Part shown: positions 17,923 to 26,602 of the stretch, one piece after another
Layout: every line of letters starts with the position of its first letter
Numbering within the stretch: position 1 is the stretch's first letter
Source: Opitutales bacterium UBA2995
GTDB taxonomy: Bacteria; Verrucomicrobiota; Verrucomicrobiia; Opitutales; UBA2995
Length of the DNA stretch: 64,000 nt
NCBI GenBank assembly: GCA_002346535.1
Contig: DDZZ01000010.1
Coordinates: 13,583 to 77,582, forward strand
Direction of reading: 5' to 3'
The notes under the pieces: model-generated
The model's input: the letters and a program-made list of their open reading frames with translations, nothing else
Databases searched by the model: none
What the model was told of the DNA's origin: nothing
Program-made: the position numbers and the translations under genes

Positions 17923-19396
17923 CTAAATATTCAGTTGGTAAATAACTCCATCGATTTCGAACTCGCGCCGATTCGGTTTGCTGGGCCAGGCTGGGGGAGC
18001 CATTTCGTTAAGCCACTTTTGTAAAGCGCCGTTTAGTATTTCCAGGAGGTCCGGTTTTTCTTTGGCCAGGTTGTTGGTTTCGCTGATGTCTTTGGAGAGA
18101 TCGAATAACCAAGGATTTTTGCCCGATTTCACTAGCTTCCATTTTCCCATGCGGACCGCTTTGTTGGGCCCATTGCTCCAAAAAAGCGTTCGGTGCGGTG
18201 CAGCTGTTTTCTCGCCCGTCAAATGAGGGATTAAGTTTATACCATCCAAGTGTAGAGTATCCGGAATTTGAATACCACCTACAGCACAAAAAGCGGGAAA
18301 TAGATCAAGTGAGCTAGTGGTCTTTGAATAGGTTTTTCCTTTTGCCAGTTTTGCTGGCCAGCTAGCGATCATTGGAACGCGCACGCCGCCTTCAAAAAGA
18401 AAGAGTTTACCCAGGCGCAGAGGATGGTTGTTTTGAAGGCCAGTATAAATAGGTCCGCCGTTGTCGTTAAGAAAAACGACCAGTGTATTTTCCAGAATGT
18501 CATTTTTTTGCAAGGCCCATACTACAGCACCGACAGCGTCATCCAGAGCACTGGTCATAGCATTGTAATCCTGTTGGGCTTCGGTTTTTTCGTAGGGAAA
18601 GCGTTTCTGGTATTTCTCGGTGGCTTCAATGGGTGTGTGTACAGCATTGAAAGTCACATAAGCAAAGAATGGCTGCTCCTTTTTTCGGTTAATAAAATTG
18701 ATGGTTTCTCTGGCAATCGCGTCAGTCAGGTACTCCGGTTCGCTGATAAGCTTATGACCGCGCATAATTGATTGGTAGACAGGTTGATCTTTCACCTCGA
18801 AGAAGGAATGCGCACCTGCCAAAAAGCCATAGAATTCGTCGAATCCTCGATTTAATGGATGAAATACTTTCGTGTCCCTAAGTGCCATTTCCCAAACATG
18901 CCAGTTGCGTAACCGGTTCTTTGTAAAACATCAGCCATGGTAATGGTAGAAGGACGTAGCCCACGGCTTTTCCTGTGAGTTTCTGCCGCTCCGGAAGTAT
19001 TAAACTCAAATCCAAAACGTTGCTGGTAGTTTCCGGACATCAATCCAGCCCGTGAAGGACTGCAGGTAGCAGCTGTTACATAGGCATCTGTAAAACGGAT
19101 TCCCCGCTTGGCCAAGGCATCAATATGGGGGGTTGGAATAGTTTTTGAACCGTAACCCCAATATCTGCATAACCTAGATCATCCACAAAAATTAAAACGA
19201 TATTAGGAAGGCTTTTGTCATTCTCATCAATGGACTCAATTTGATCCAGCAGAGCCGCTTTTTTGGCCATGAGGTCCGGTATTGGGATAATGACTGGCTC
19301 TTTCGTTTTATTGTTGCGACCCTCGCCAAAGATCATAGAGGCATGTGTGAGGAGTAATAATGAGACGCAGAATTTGCTAATGATCGAGCGGTTCAT
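17923..19396 (-). pseudogene. Sulfatase with two single-base frameshifts
   Basis: Three consecutive minus-strand frames make one complete sulfatase of about 490 residues. Part 1 (19396 to about 19155) has a signal peptide and LPNIVLIFVDDLGYADIG. Part 2 (about 19155-18870) has KTIPTPHIDALAKRG, the intact catalytic motif CSPSRAGLMSGN, and FGKWHLG. Part 3 (about 18870-17923) has HPLNRGFDEFYGFLAG, LNDNGG and WKLVKSG...LFDLSKD. One missing G at each junction would restore the whole frame (reading GG-Y-G-S at the first and HLG-DTKV at the second). All key residues seem intact, so this is a very recent pseudogene or a sequencing artefact. It converges on the large dehydrogenase gene, 18 bases apart. 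Confidence 0.85.
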
Positions 19397-19450
19397 AAGG
19401 AGGTTGAATCTACTTTAGGAGTTGGGACAATCAAGGGGATTCTAAAACCA

Positions 19451-20266
19451 GTGAATACCGTATCTGTAATCATTCCAACTTTCAATCGCCTCGATTCCTT
19501 ACCTCGTGCGATTGAATCCGTCCTGTCGCAGACCAAAACGGCGGAGGAACTCATTGTTGTGGATGACGGATCTACCGATGGGACAGGTAATTGGGTGAAA
19601 GAAACTTACCCCGACGTGATCCTAATTCAACAGGCGAATCAGGGTGTGAGTGCCGCCCGCAATGCCGGTATCCGAAGAGCGACTACTGAATGGATCGCAT
19701 TTTTGGATTCGGACGACGTCTGGTTACCGACTAAATTGGCGAAGCAATTATTAGTGCTAGATGCAACTCCGGATTACAAAATTTGTCACACCGAGGAGCG
19801 CTGGATATATAATGGGCAAGAAAGGTCGGTCGCCAAACCTTATAAAAAACAAGCAGGGTGGATTTTTGAGGCCTGTTTACCTGTGTGTGCGATTTCTCCT
19901 TCGACCGTATTGATTCATAGAAATGTATTTGATCAGGTTGGATTGTTTGATGAATCCCTACCTGCCTGTGAAGATTACGATCTGTGGCTACGCGTAACCT
20001 CGCGAATGCCTGTGCTCTTGATCGATGTTCCACTCATCGAAAAACACGGAGGTCGAGATGACCAGTTGGCCACTCAATGGGGATTAGACCGATGGCGTAT
20101 CCAAGCATTGAAAAAAGTGCTAAATGAAGGTCATTTGACTGAGGATCAGCAGGATCTGGCAAAAAAACAATTGGTTGAGAAGTGTGTAATTTTTGCTAGT
20201 GGTTTGGAGAAGCACGGGAAGGACAGAGAGGCTAAATATTATTTAGAGATTATTGCCCAAGGGTAG
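19451..20266 (+). CDS. Family 2 glycosyltransferase
   Basis: A 271-residue GT-A fold enzyme. The N-terminal domain shows VSVIIPTFNRLDSLPRAIES (4-23), ELIVVDDGSTDGT (33-45), NQGVSAARNAGI (63-74) and the nucleotide-sugar/metal motif DSDD (86-89). CEDYDLWLRV near residue 178 supplies the ED motif expected for the catalytic base region. No membrane segment is present, so it acts at the cytosolic side. The last 60 residues are helical and charged. The donor and acceptor sugars cannot be read. It starts at GTG 19451, divergent from the frameshifted sulfatase. Confidence 0.85.
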   Translation: MNTVSVIIPTFNRLDSLPRAIESVLSQTKTAEELIVVDDGSTDGTGNWVKETYPDVILIQQANQGVSAARNAGIRRATTEWIAFLDSDDVWLPTKLAKQLLVLDATPDYKICHTEERWIYNGQERSVAKPYKKQAGWIFEACLPVCAISPSTVLIHRNVFDQVGLFDESLPACEDYDLWLRVTSRMPVLLIDVPLIEKHGGRDDQLATQWGLDRWRIQALKKVLNEGHLTEDQQDLAKKQLVEKCVIFASGLEKHGKDREAKYYLEIIAQG

Positions 20267-20407
20267 GGTCGGACCGCTGAGCCGTCTTGATTTTTTGTGA
20301 CAATAGGCATGGACTCTTCCGAAAGAGACCCCTACCAGCTGATCAATATTATATCAATTGAACTTGAAGTTTTAGAGGCGCCGACCGCTTACTAGTCATT
20401 TCTTTCA

Positions 20408-21913
20408 ATGCCTGAACTCGTCGTATCTCAAAAGACCACGTTGTTGCGTGTCGAAAATGTTTCGAAATCCTTTCCGGGAGTTCGCGCTTTGGATCAGGTG
20501 TCTCTTGATCTTAAAGGAGGCGAAGTCTTGGCCTTGATTGGAGAAAATGGAGCTGGCAAAAGCACGCTTATTAAAATTTTGGGTGGGGCACATGGGTCTG
20601 ATTCCGGCCAACTTTTTATTGATGAAAACCCGATTTCTATTGGGTCTCCTCCCGAAGCTCAGGCCTCGGGAGTTTCCATTATTTATCAGGAATTTAACCT
20701 GATTCCGGATTTGAGTGTTCGTGAAAACATTTTTTTGGGCCGCGAAAAGACCAGCGGGGTTTTTATCGATGAGTCGATTGAGGCATTTGGAGTTGAAGCT
20801 CTGTTGAAACAACTTGGTTTAAATCTTGATGTTGAAAAGTTGTGCCGTGATTTGACGATAGCGGAACAACAGCTTGTCGAAATAGCTAAGGCTCTTTCGT
20901 TGGATGCAAAAATTTTGGTGATGGATGAGCCTTCTGCGACTCTGACTCAATTGGAGGTGGATCAGTTGTTCAGGATCATAAAAGACCTAAAATCAAAAGG
21001 GATAGGGATCATTTATATCAGCCATCGCTTGGAAGAGGTTTTTGAAATTGGCGATCGCGTCATGGTCCTGAGGGACGGACAGCATGTGGTGACTAAACTT
21101 GTTGCTGAGGTGACACGACAAGATCTGATCAAATTTATGGTGGGACGATCCCTCGAATCTGAGTTTCCACCTCGTGAATCTAAGATCGGTGAAAGGCTTC
21201 TTGAGGTTCGAAACTTTTGCAGAGGATCTGCAGTACAGGATATAAGTTTTTCGGTGAACGCCGGAGAAATTTTAGGATTCGCCGGATTGGTTGGGGCTGG
21301 GAGGACGGAAACTGTGCGTTTGATCTTCGGGGCTGACCCAAAGGATAGTGGCCAACTTATCGTCAAAGGTAAAAAGATGGAAATCGATGAACCCAGACAA
21401 GCAATAGCCAACGGTATTTGTCTGTTAACCGAGGATCGTAAGAATCAGGGCCTGGTGCTTGTTCATAGTGTGGTAGAAAATTTCGGTCTTCCGAATTTGA
21501 AGTCTTATTCCGGAGGATTGTTTCTTGATGAGAAATTAGAAAAGGATCGATTCAGGAATTTCGTAGATGAGATAAAGATCAAGGTCTCCAGCGACGAACA
21601 GGACGCGGGACATTTGTCAGGCGGAAACCAACAAAAAGTCGTTTTAGCGAAATGGTTGGAGCAAAACGCGGATGTTTTGATTTTTGATGAGCCGACGCGC
21701 GGAATTGATGTGGGTGCTAAATACGAAATTTATCAATTGATGAACAAGTTGGCCCAAGTTGGAAAGGGGATTATCATGATCAGCAGTGAGCTTCCGGAAG
21801 TGCTTGGCATGAGTGACCGCATCATCGTCATGCGCGACGGATGTATCCAAGGAGAAATTACAAATGTAACGGAGGCTAGCCAGGCTGAAATCATGCATCT
21901 AGCAGTTGAATGA
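20408..21913 (+). CDS. Sugar ABC transporter ATP-binding protein (RbsA/MglA type)
   Basis: A 501-residue protein with two fused ATPase domains. Domain 1 has Walker A GENGAGKS at 45-52, a degenerate signature around LTIAEQQLVEIAKAL, and Walker B ILVMDEPSATLT. Domain 2 has a degenerate Walker A region (GLVGAGRTE), the true signature LSGGNQQKVVLAKWL, and Walker B VLIFDEPTRGIDVG. This duplicated layout is diagnostic of carbohydrate importers of the CUT2 class (ribose, galactose, xylose). Its partner is the permease-binding protein fusion at 22097. The 183-base gap between them holds an inverted REP pair, which may affect their relative expression. Confidence 0.9.
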   Translation: MPELVVSQKTTLLRVENVSKSFPGVRALDQVSLDLKGGEVLALIGENGAGKSTLIKILGGAHGSDSGQLFIDENPISIGSPPEAQASGVSIIYQEFNLIPDLSVRENIFLGREKTSGVFIDESIEAFGVEALLKQLGLNLDVEKLCRDLTIAEQQLVEIAKALSLDAKILVMDEPSATLTQLEVDQLFRIIKDLKSKGIGIIYISHRLEEVFEIGDRVMVLRDGQHVVTKLVAEVTRQDLIKFMVGRSLESEFPPRESKIGERLLEVRNFCRGSAVQDISFSVNAGEILGFAGLVGAGRTETVRLIFGADPKDSGQLIVKGKKMEIDEPRQAIANGICLLTEDRKNQGLVLVHSVVENFGLPNLKSYSGGLFLDEKLEKDRFRNFVDEIKIKVSSDEQDAGHLSGGNQQKVVLAKWLEQNADVLIFDEPTRGIDVGAKYEIYQLMNKLAQVGKGIIMISSELPEVLGMSDRIIVMRDGCIQGEITNVTEASQAEIMHLAVE

Positions 21914-22017
21914 AGATTTCAACAGGTTGGATAAAAGGAAATAGATGAGACATAACAGCCACGACTCTAAAACAAATCGATCAATGATGGAATTCGTTAT
22001 GAGAAATAGGAAAGATT

Positions 22018-22087
22018 TTGAAGGAGCGACTTTATACTGCGATTGGATAGTGGGCTTTGAACCGCGCCATAAAGCTGCTCCTACAAG
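22018..22087. repeat. Inverted REP pair (REPIN-like), copy 3
   Basis: The plus-oriented arm (about 22018-22046) reads GAAGGAGCGACTTTATACTG, then CGATTGG. The minus-oriented arm (about 22060-22087), read on its own strand, is TGTAGGAGCAGCTTTATGGC, then GCGG. The two arms can fold into one long hairpin, as in REP doublets of other bacteria. The right arm ends about 10 bases before the ATG of the permease fusion, inside a presumed operon. Confidence 0.7.
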
Positions 22088-22096
22088 TGAAGTGAT

Positions 22097-24391
22097 ATGA
22101 AGAAACTCTTAGACAACTATGGAATATTTTGGGTCCTGATTGGGCTTTGTGTATTCTTCAGTGTTTTAACCCTTAAACGACAGACGCCCAGTGGTTCAGC
22201 GGCAATAGACGAGGTTTTTGAAACCATCCAGAACGATAATTCGAAAGATACCTCAATCGTTGTGGTTGGAGCGCAGAACCAAGGATCGGCTGTATTCGCC
22301 CAATCTCTGTCTGACCGGTTGATCGCAAGTGGCTATACCGAGGTGAAAACCAGTATTGGATTGCCTTTAAATTTCAGGAAATTGGTGCAAGAGGAGGAAA
22401 AAGCCGGAAATCCTGTCCAACTTATCGCTACGACCGAGGATTTATTGAAATGGACAATTGTTAACTCATTGGGCGATTACTTTCCCGCTTCGGGCAATGC
22501 GCCTGTCATAACTCCTGAGTCCTATTTCTGGCCCGATTTTCTTAAGCGGGCAAATCTTTTGGCTATTGTCGATCGGATTGTGGTGATCGCGGTCATTGCT
22601 ATCGGAATGACTATGGTTATCATAACAGGTGGTATCGACCTTTCCGTAGGGAGCTTGATTGCTCTTTCGGCGGTTATTGCTACGGTTATTATGAAATCTT
22701 TTGGAGGCCTAGAAGCTTCGGCCTGGACAATTCCGCTTGGTTTTCTGGTCGGAATGCTTTGTTGCGGTGCTGTTGGTGGATTTGGCGGATACCTGGTTCA
22801 CCGATTTAGGGTAGCTCCGTTTATTACGACCCTGGGAGTCATGATGATGGCGCGAGGCCTGGCTTTCACGATAACAGGTGGATTTTCCATCTACCAAGTG
22901 CCTCAGGGGCTTACCTGGCTTGGGCAGGGAAGAACTATTGGCATACCGAACACGGTTATCTTGCTAATCTTGTTGTATGTATGCGCACATGTATTCATGA
23001 GCCGCACACGGTATGGGCGCTATATCTACGCGGTGGGAGGTAACGAGGAGGCTGCACGATTATCCGGTGTACCTATTCGCTTGATCTTAATTTTGGTTTA
23101 CGTGGTTAGCGGATTGGCAGCCGGGCTTGGAGGCTGTATACAAACTTCCCAACTCAATACCGGTACACCAAATATTGGTGTGATGTATGAGCTTTATGTG
23201 ATCGCTGCGGTGGTTGTAGGTGGCACCAGCCTTTCGGGAGGAACAGGCCGTATATTAGGAACTTTAATCGGCGCTTTCATCATATCCGTTTTACAGAATG
23301 GTATGAACCTCTTGGGAATAGAAAGCTACGCTCAACAGGTGGTTCTTGGCGGAGTTATTCTGGCTGCCGTTCTTATCGATAAAATGCGAGACCAGTCGAC
23401 CGCTGCCGTAGTAGAGGTCAGAAAAGCCGGAATACCAAAATGGGCATGGGGTTCAGCGACAGTCGTTATAATTCTTGGTGGTCTCATCTTTTTCAGTCAA
23501 AAAGCCGGCTTCGCCAGCCGGGGCAAAATAGCCATGAGTTGCATGGATTTGACCAATCCATTTTTCAAATTGATTGCTAATACGATGGAGGCTGAGGCTA
23601 ATAAGTATGGCTATGATCTGGTAGCGCTCAGTGGCGAAATGGATGCTGCCAAACAAAACAATCAATTGGCGGATTTTGCGGCGCAGGGGTACGATGCTAT
23701 TTTCATAAATCCGACTGACTCCAAAGCCGTATCCGAAGGTGTGAAGAATGCCTGGGAGGCCGGAATACCAGTCTTCACATTCGACGTCCAAGTGACAGAT
23801 CCCGAAGCTAACGAAAAGTTGATTTGCCATATTGGTAGTGACAATTATCAGGGCGGACGCTTGGCCGGAAAAACCATGATGGAAGTGACAGGAAATAGCG
23901 GGGATATTGCGGTTCTCAGTTTCCCGGAGGCTTCTTCTTGTATCTTTCGTGTCCAGGGTTTCCGCGACTACCTTAGGGAAAACAACAGCCGATTGCGTAT
24001 CGTCAGCGAGTTGAGTGCCAAAGGAAATCGCAGTGACGGTTTTTCGGTAGCAACTGATATTCTACAAGCTCATCCGGACATCGTCGGAATGTTTGCCATT
24101 AATGATCCTTCCGCTCTTGGAGCATATTCGGCTATCGTAAAGGCTGGCAAAGTAGAGCAGATCAAATTGATAGGATTCGATGCCTCGCCTGCCGGAAAAC
24201 AGGCCGTATTCGAAAAGAAACTTTTGGATACACCTCAACAATTTCCTGCAAAAATGGCCGTCGGAACTGTTGAAGCATACTTTAAGCACCTCGCAGGAGA
24301 AGAATTACCCAAAGACATTTTCATTCCTTGCGAACATTACTATTATGAAGACTCGGTGAGTGACGAAAGCCGGCTCAATGAGCAATGGTAA
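22097..24391 (+). CDS. Fused CUT2 sugar ABC permease and periplasmic binding protein
   Basis: A 764-residue polypeptide combining two proteins that are usually separate. Residues 1-32 hold a first helix. Residues about 33-150 form a soluble alpha/beta insert (TSIVVVGAQNQGSAVFAQSL near 52-71). Residues about 155-440 form an RbsC-type permease: AIGMTMVIITGGIDLSVGS, then GRYIYAVGGNEEAARLSGVP and VVVGGTSLSGGTGRILGT. After another hydrophobic segment (about 450-465) comes an RbsB-type binding protein: KIAMSCMDLTNPFFKLIA, GYDAIFINPTDSKAV, then IGSDNYQGGRLAG and FAINDPSALGAYSA. The binding domain is thus tethered to the outer face of the permease. It pairs with the ATPase at 20408. The sugar is unknown. 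Confidence 0.9.
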   Translation: MKKLLDNYGIFWVLIGLCVFFSVLTLKRQTPSGSAAIDEVFETIQNDNSKDTSIVVVGAQNQGSAVFAQSLSDRLIASGYTEVKTSIGLPLNFRKLVQEEEKAGNPVQLIATTEDLLKWTIVNSLGDYFPASGNAPVITPESYFWPDFLKRANLLAIVDRIVVIAVIAIGMTMVIITGGIDLSVGSLIALSAVIATVIMKSFGGLEASAWTIPLGFLVGMLCCGAVGGFGGYLVHRFRVAPFITTLGVMMMARGLAFTITGGFSIYQVPQGLTWLGQGRTIGIPNTVILLILLYVCAHVFMSRTRYGRYIYAVGGNEEAARLSGVPIRLILILVYVVSGLAAGLGGCIQTSQLNTGTPNIGVMYELYVIAAVVVGGTSLSGGTGRILGTLIGAFIISVLQNGMNLLGIESYAQQVVLGGVILAAVLIDKMRDQSTAAVVEVRKAGIPKWAWGSATVVIILGGLIFFSQKAGFASRGKIAMSCMDLTNPFFKLIANTMEAEANKYGYDLVALSGEMDAAKQNNQLADFAAQGYDAIFINPTDSKAVSEGVKNAWEAGIPVFTFDVQVTDPEANEKLICHIGSDNYQGGRLAGKTMMEVTGNSGDIAVLSFPEASSCIFRVQGFRDYLRENNSRLRIVSELSAKGNRSDGFSVATDILQAHPDIVGMFAINDPSALGAYSAIVKAGKVEQIKLIGFDASPAGKQAVFEKKLLDTPQQFPAKMAVGTVEAYFKHLAGEELPKDIFIPCEHYYYEDSVSDESRLNEQW

Positions 24392-24447
24392 ATTGAATAA
24401 TCTAATAAATCACCAAGGAATTGCAACTAGTGTTTATTTTCTCCCGG

Positions 24448-24600
24448 CTATTTCTTTGACTCGGGAATCCCATTTTCCTTCAGAAAATCCATTAAGTTAA
24501 AATATGATTTCTGTTCATTCAGAACGTCAATGTATGGTCGAACATACCGCGGACACGCTTTTAAAACTGTATCCCAATTTTCTGGAAGGCTTATGATTAG
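24448..24600 (-). pseudogene. C-terminal remnant of an unrecognised protein
   Basis: The minus strand reads LPENWDTVLKACPRYVRPYI, DVLNEQKSYFNLMDFLKENG and IPESKK, then stops at 24448-24450. The residue mix is protein-like and ends cleanly, but no start lies upstream before a stop near 24649. I do not recognise the family. Confidence 0.4.
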
Positions 24601-24602
24601 AT

Positions 24603-24752
24603 TTACCCCAAGGCGAAAAAATTGTCTACGGAGATCAAGTACCTTATGTTAGTATCTTCGGAGAGGTAGGGTTTGGAAAACCGGTTATTTACATTAATGA
24701 TCTGCTGTATGTTTCTTTGGCCATCAACCAAAGAAACTTTGTCGCTAAATAA
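24603..24752 (+). pseudogene. Possible SAM hydroxide adenosyltransferase tail, remnant
   Basis: The plus strand reads LPQGEKIVYGDQVPYVSIFG, EVGFGKPVIYINDLLYVSLA and INQRNFVAK, ending at TAA 24750-24752. The pattern GKPVIYIN...LSLAINQ-NF resembles the C-terminal barrel of DUF62-type SAM hydrolases, where a similar block ends the protein. The rest of the gene is missing. This is an identification from memory of a short block, so it is tentative. Confidence 0.35.
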
Positions 24753-24806
24753 GGGATCAATAGTGGGCCAAATTGGAACCTGAGGATCTACCGAAATTAG
24801 CGATTA

Positions 24807-25337
24807 TCAACCGTAGGCCAGGCCCCATACTTCGATGCGGTCGGCAAGCCATTGAATCAAGCATTTTACGGTTGAGTGGGATTGGCTGATGCTTGCTGCA
24901 TCGATCAACTCCTTGAAATGAGGAAGCGTCAGATCGGAAATTTGAATACGCTTCTCAACTGAGTAACGCTTGATTACAGATTTGCTAAGTAACTTCAGGT
25001 CAAAACCTTCCTCTTTTTTGACCAGGCAAATCTCTAGATTCGTGTTTTCGCCAGTATCTTCACAGTTCAAAAACGATTGTGTAAAATCCAGCGGCAAGCT
25101 TCCTTGCTGTTCATCCTCGATTTTTTTCAACAACCTGGCATGGGCTGAGACGTTGGCGATATGAGCATGTTCAGACAAAAAAAGAGTTATCAATTCTATG
25201 GAAGACATATCCTCTCCGTTAGTTTTTTGGCGCACCCATTCCTGGCCAACTTTGTTTAAATCAAAATGGATGAATTTAACCCCGACTCGTGCTAACACGG
25301 TTAACCGGTTAGCTATTTCTTTTTGAGTTTCGATCAT
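24807..25337 (-). CDS. Hypothetical protein, 176 residues
   Basis: No family is recognised. The protein is soluble, mixed alpha/beta by appearance, and has no signal peptide or membrane segment. It opens MIETQKEIANRLTVLARVGV and has a central acidic-to-hydrophobic pattern (NTNLEICLVKKEEGFDLKLL). The last 60 residues look helical (TLPHFKELIDAASIS, then STVKCLIQWLADRIE). The frame is long and free of stops between two decayed regions, with ATG at 25337 and a purine-rich stretch upstream. It is probably a real gene. It stands alone, so context gives no function. Confidence 0.6.
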   Translation of the reverse strand: MIETQKEIANRLTVLARVGVKFIHFDLNKVGQEWVRQKTNGEDMSSIELITLFLSEHAHIANVSAHARLLKKIEDEQQGSLPLDFTQSFLNCEDTGENTNLEICLVKKEEGFDLKLLSKSVIKRYSVEKRIQISDLTLPHFKELIDAASISQSHSTVKCLIQWLADRIEVWGLAYG

Positions 25338-25536
25338 GTTTTTGCTGAACGGATCAAAGAGCTGAAATATGGAATTCAGATCATTTAGAAATATTCAATA
25401 GAATTCATTCGGAGATATCACGCATAAATTCCTTTGGCCAGTCAGTATACGAATTCTATTTTATCAGGAAAATATTTGCACTTTCAAATCGAGGGAATGA
25501 GGAATGCATTTAATCCTGAACAATTTCACAGTAACA

Positions 25537-25671
25537 ATGAATAAAAGCATGTTATCACTTATATTTATCATTCTTTTCGTATTACTCGCTAAGGGATTTT
25601 TTGAAACGATGGCACCTCAGAGTTTGGAGATGACACAATTGCACTCATCATTTTATGCAGCTATATATTAA
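25537..25671 (+). CDS. Possible 44-residue membrane peptide
   Basis: ATG 25537 opens MNKSMLSLIFIILFVLLAKG, a single strong hydrophobic helix, then ETMAPQSLEMTQLHSSFYAA and a stop. It could be a small membrane protein or the start of a broken one; hydrophobic coding continues in another frame after 25690 (GWVVLINRKKQLTPFLLCLL). The rest of 25338-25846 shows no other gene. Confidence 0.3.
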   Translation: MNKSMLSLIFIILFVLLAKGFFETMAPQSLEMTQLHSSFYAAIY

Positions 25672-25846
25672 ATCTAGAAGGGGTTGGGTTGGTCGTTCTG
25701 ATTAACCGGAAAAAACAACTGACTCCCTTTTTGCTATGCCTCCTGGCTATTTTAGAACCGTCTTGGAAAAATTGGCGGTTCTTTTATTCTTGAGTTGCAT
25801 TTCAATTGTTTTTTCGGACATAAATCCTGCATATGTTTTATGAACA

Positions 25847-26602
25847 ATGCGAGTTCTCGGGGTAGATGTTGGAGGCTCTGGTATTAAGGGTGCTCTTGTA
25901 AACACGGAGACTGGCAAACTCATCACCGAGCGATTGCGCTTTTCGACTCCACAACCGGCTACGCCGAAAGCGATCGTTAAGGTGATTCAAAAAATCGTTT
26001 TGGAGTTCAAATGGAAGGGGCGTATTGGAGTTGGTTTTCCCGCCGTTATAAAAGGGAACAGAGTCCACACAGCTTCTAACATTTCCAATTCCTGGATCGG
26101 GACTGATGCGGTAAAGCTCATTACCAAAGCCACGGGTCGACCTTGCATAGTTATTAACGATGCCGATGCCGCTGTTCTAGCTGAAGTGAATTATGGAAGT
26201 AAAAGACTGAAAAAAGGTACCGTTCTTTTTCTAACGGTGGGAACCGGTATTGGTACGGCGATTCTTACCAACGGTCATCTGCTTCCTAACACAGAGTTTG
26301 GAGACCTTTATCTCAAAAAAGTCGGCAACGCTGAAGGGTATTGTGCCGATTCAGCTAGAAAACGCTATCGTCTGACTTGGAAAGAGTGGGCAGGTCGTTT
26401 TAATAAATACCTTAAACAAGTCTATTTCCTGACACGGCCTGACTTGATTTTAATTGGTGGAGGAGCCTCAAAGAAATCCGATCGATATCGTGAATATTTG
26501 GACATAAAGACTCCCATTAGGTATGCCTCGTTGAAAAACGAAGCGGGAATAATCGGAGCCGCCTGGGCTGCTGCCCAGAAACGTAGTTTCAAAAATCGAT
26601 AG
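25847..26602 (+). CDS. ppgK: ROK-type kinase, polyphosphate glucokinase-like
   Basis: A 251-residue cytosolic kinase. MRVLGVDVGGSGIKGALVNT (1-20) is the phosphate-binding start of ROK sugar kinases. GFPAVIKGNRVHTASNIS (about 64-81) and INDADAAVLAEVNYG (about 103-117, with the catalytic Asp) follow. LTVGTGIGTAILTNGHLLPN and RLTWKEWAGRFNKYL are the segments that point to the polyphosphate glucokinase branch, with IGGGASKK near 205. Members phosphorylate glucose with polyphosphate or ATP; the phosphate donor here is an inference from family likeness. It stands alone, with decayed DNA on both sides. Confidence 0.8.
   Translation: MRVLGVDVGGSGIKGALVNTETGKLITERLRFSTPQPATPKAIVKVIQKIVLEFKWKGRIGVGFPAVIKGNRVHTASNISNSWIGTDAVKLITKATGRPCIVINDADAAVLAEVNYGSKRLKKGTVLFLTVGTGIGTAILTNGHLLPNTEFGDLYLKKVGNAEGYCADSARKRYRLTWKEWAGRFNKYLKQVYFLTRPDLILIGGGASKKSDRYREYLDIKTPIRYASLKNEAGIIGAAWAAAQKRSFKNR

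Noticed and set aside
17912..17936. AACTGAA...TTCAGTT dyad between convergent genes as a bidirectional terminator
   Set aside because: The stem is only 7 bp of mixed AT content without flanking T- or A-runs, and it overlaps the stop of the sulfatase.
25537..25671. Considered as a toxin of a type I toxin-antitoxin pair because of its single hydrophobic helix
   Set aside because: No antisense RNA promoter or tandem repeat was visible, and continuing hydrophobic coding in another frame suggests a broken gene instead.
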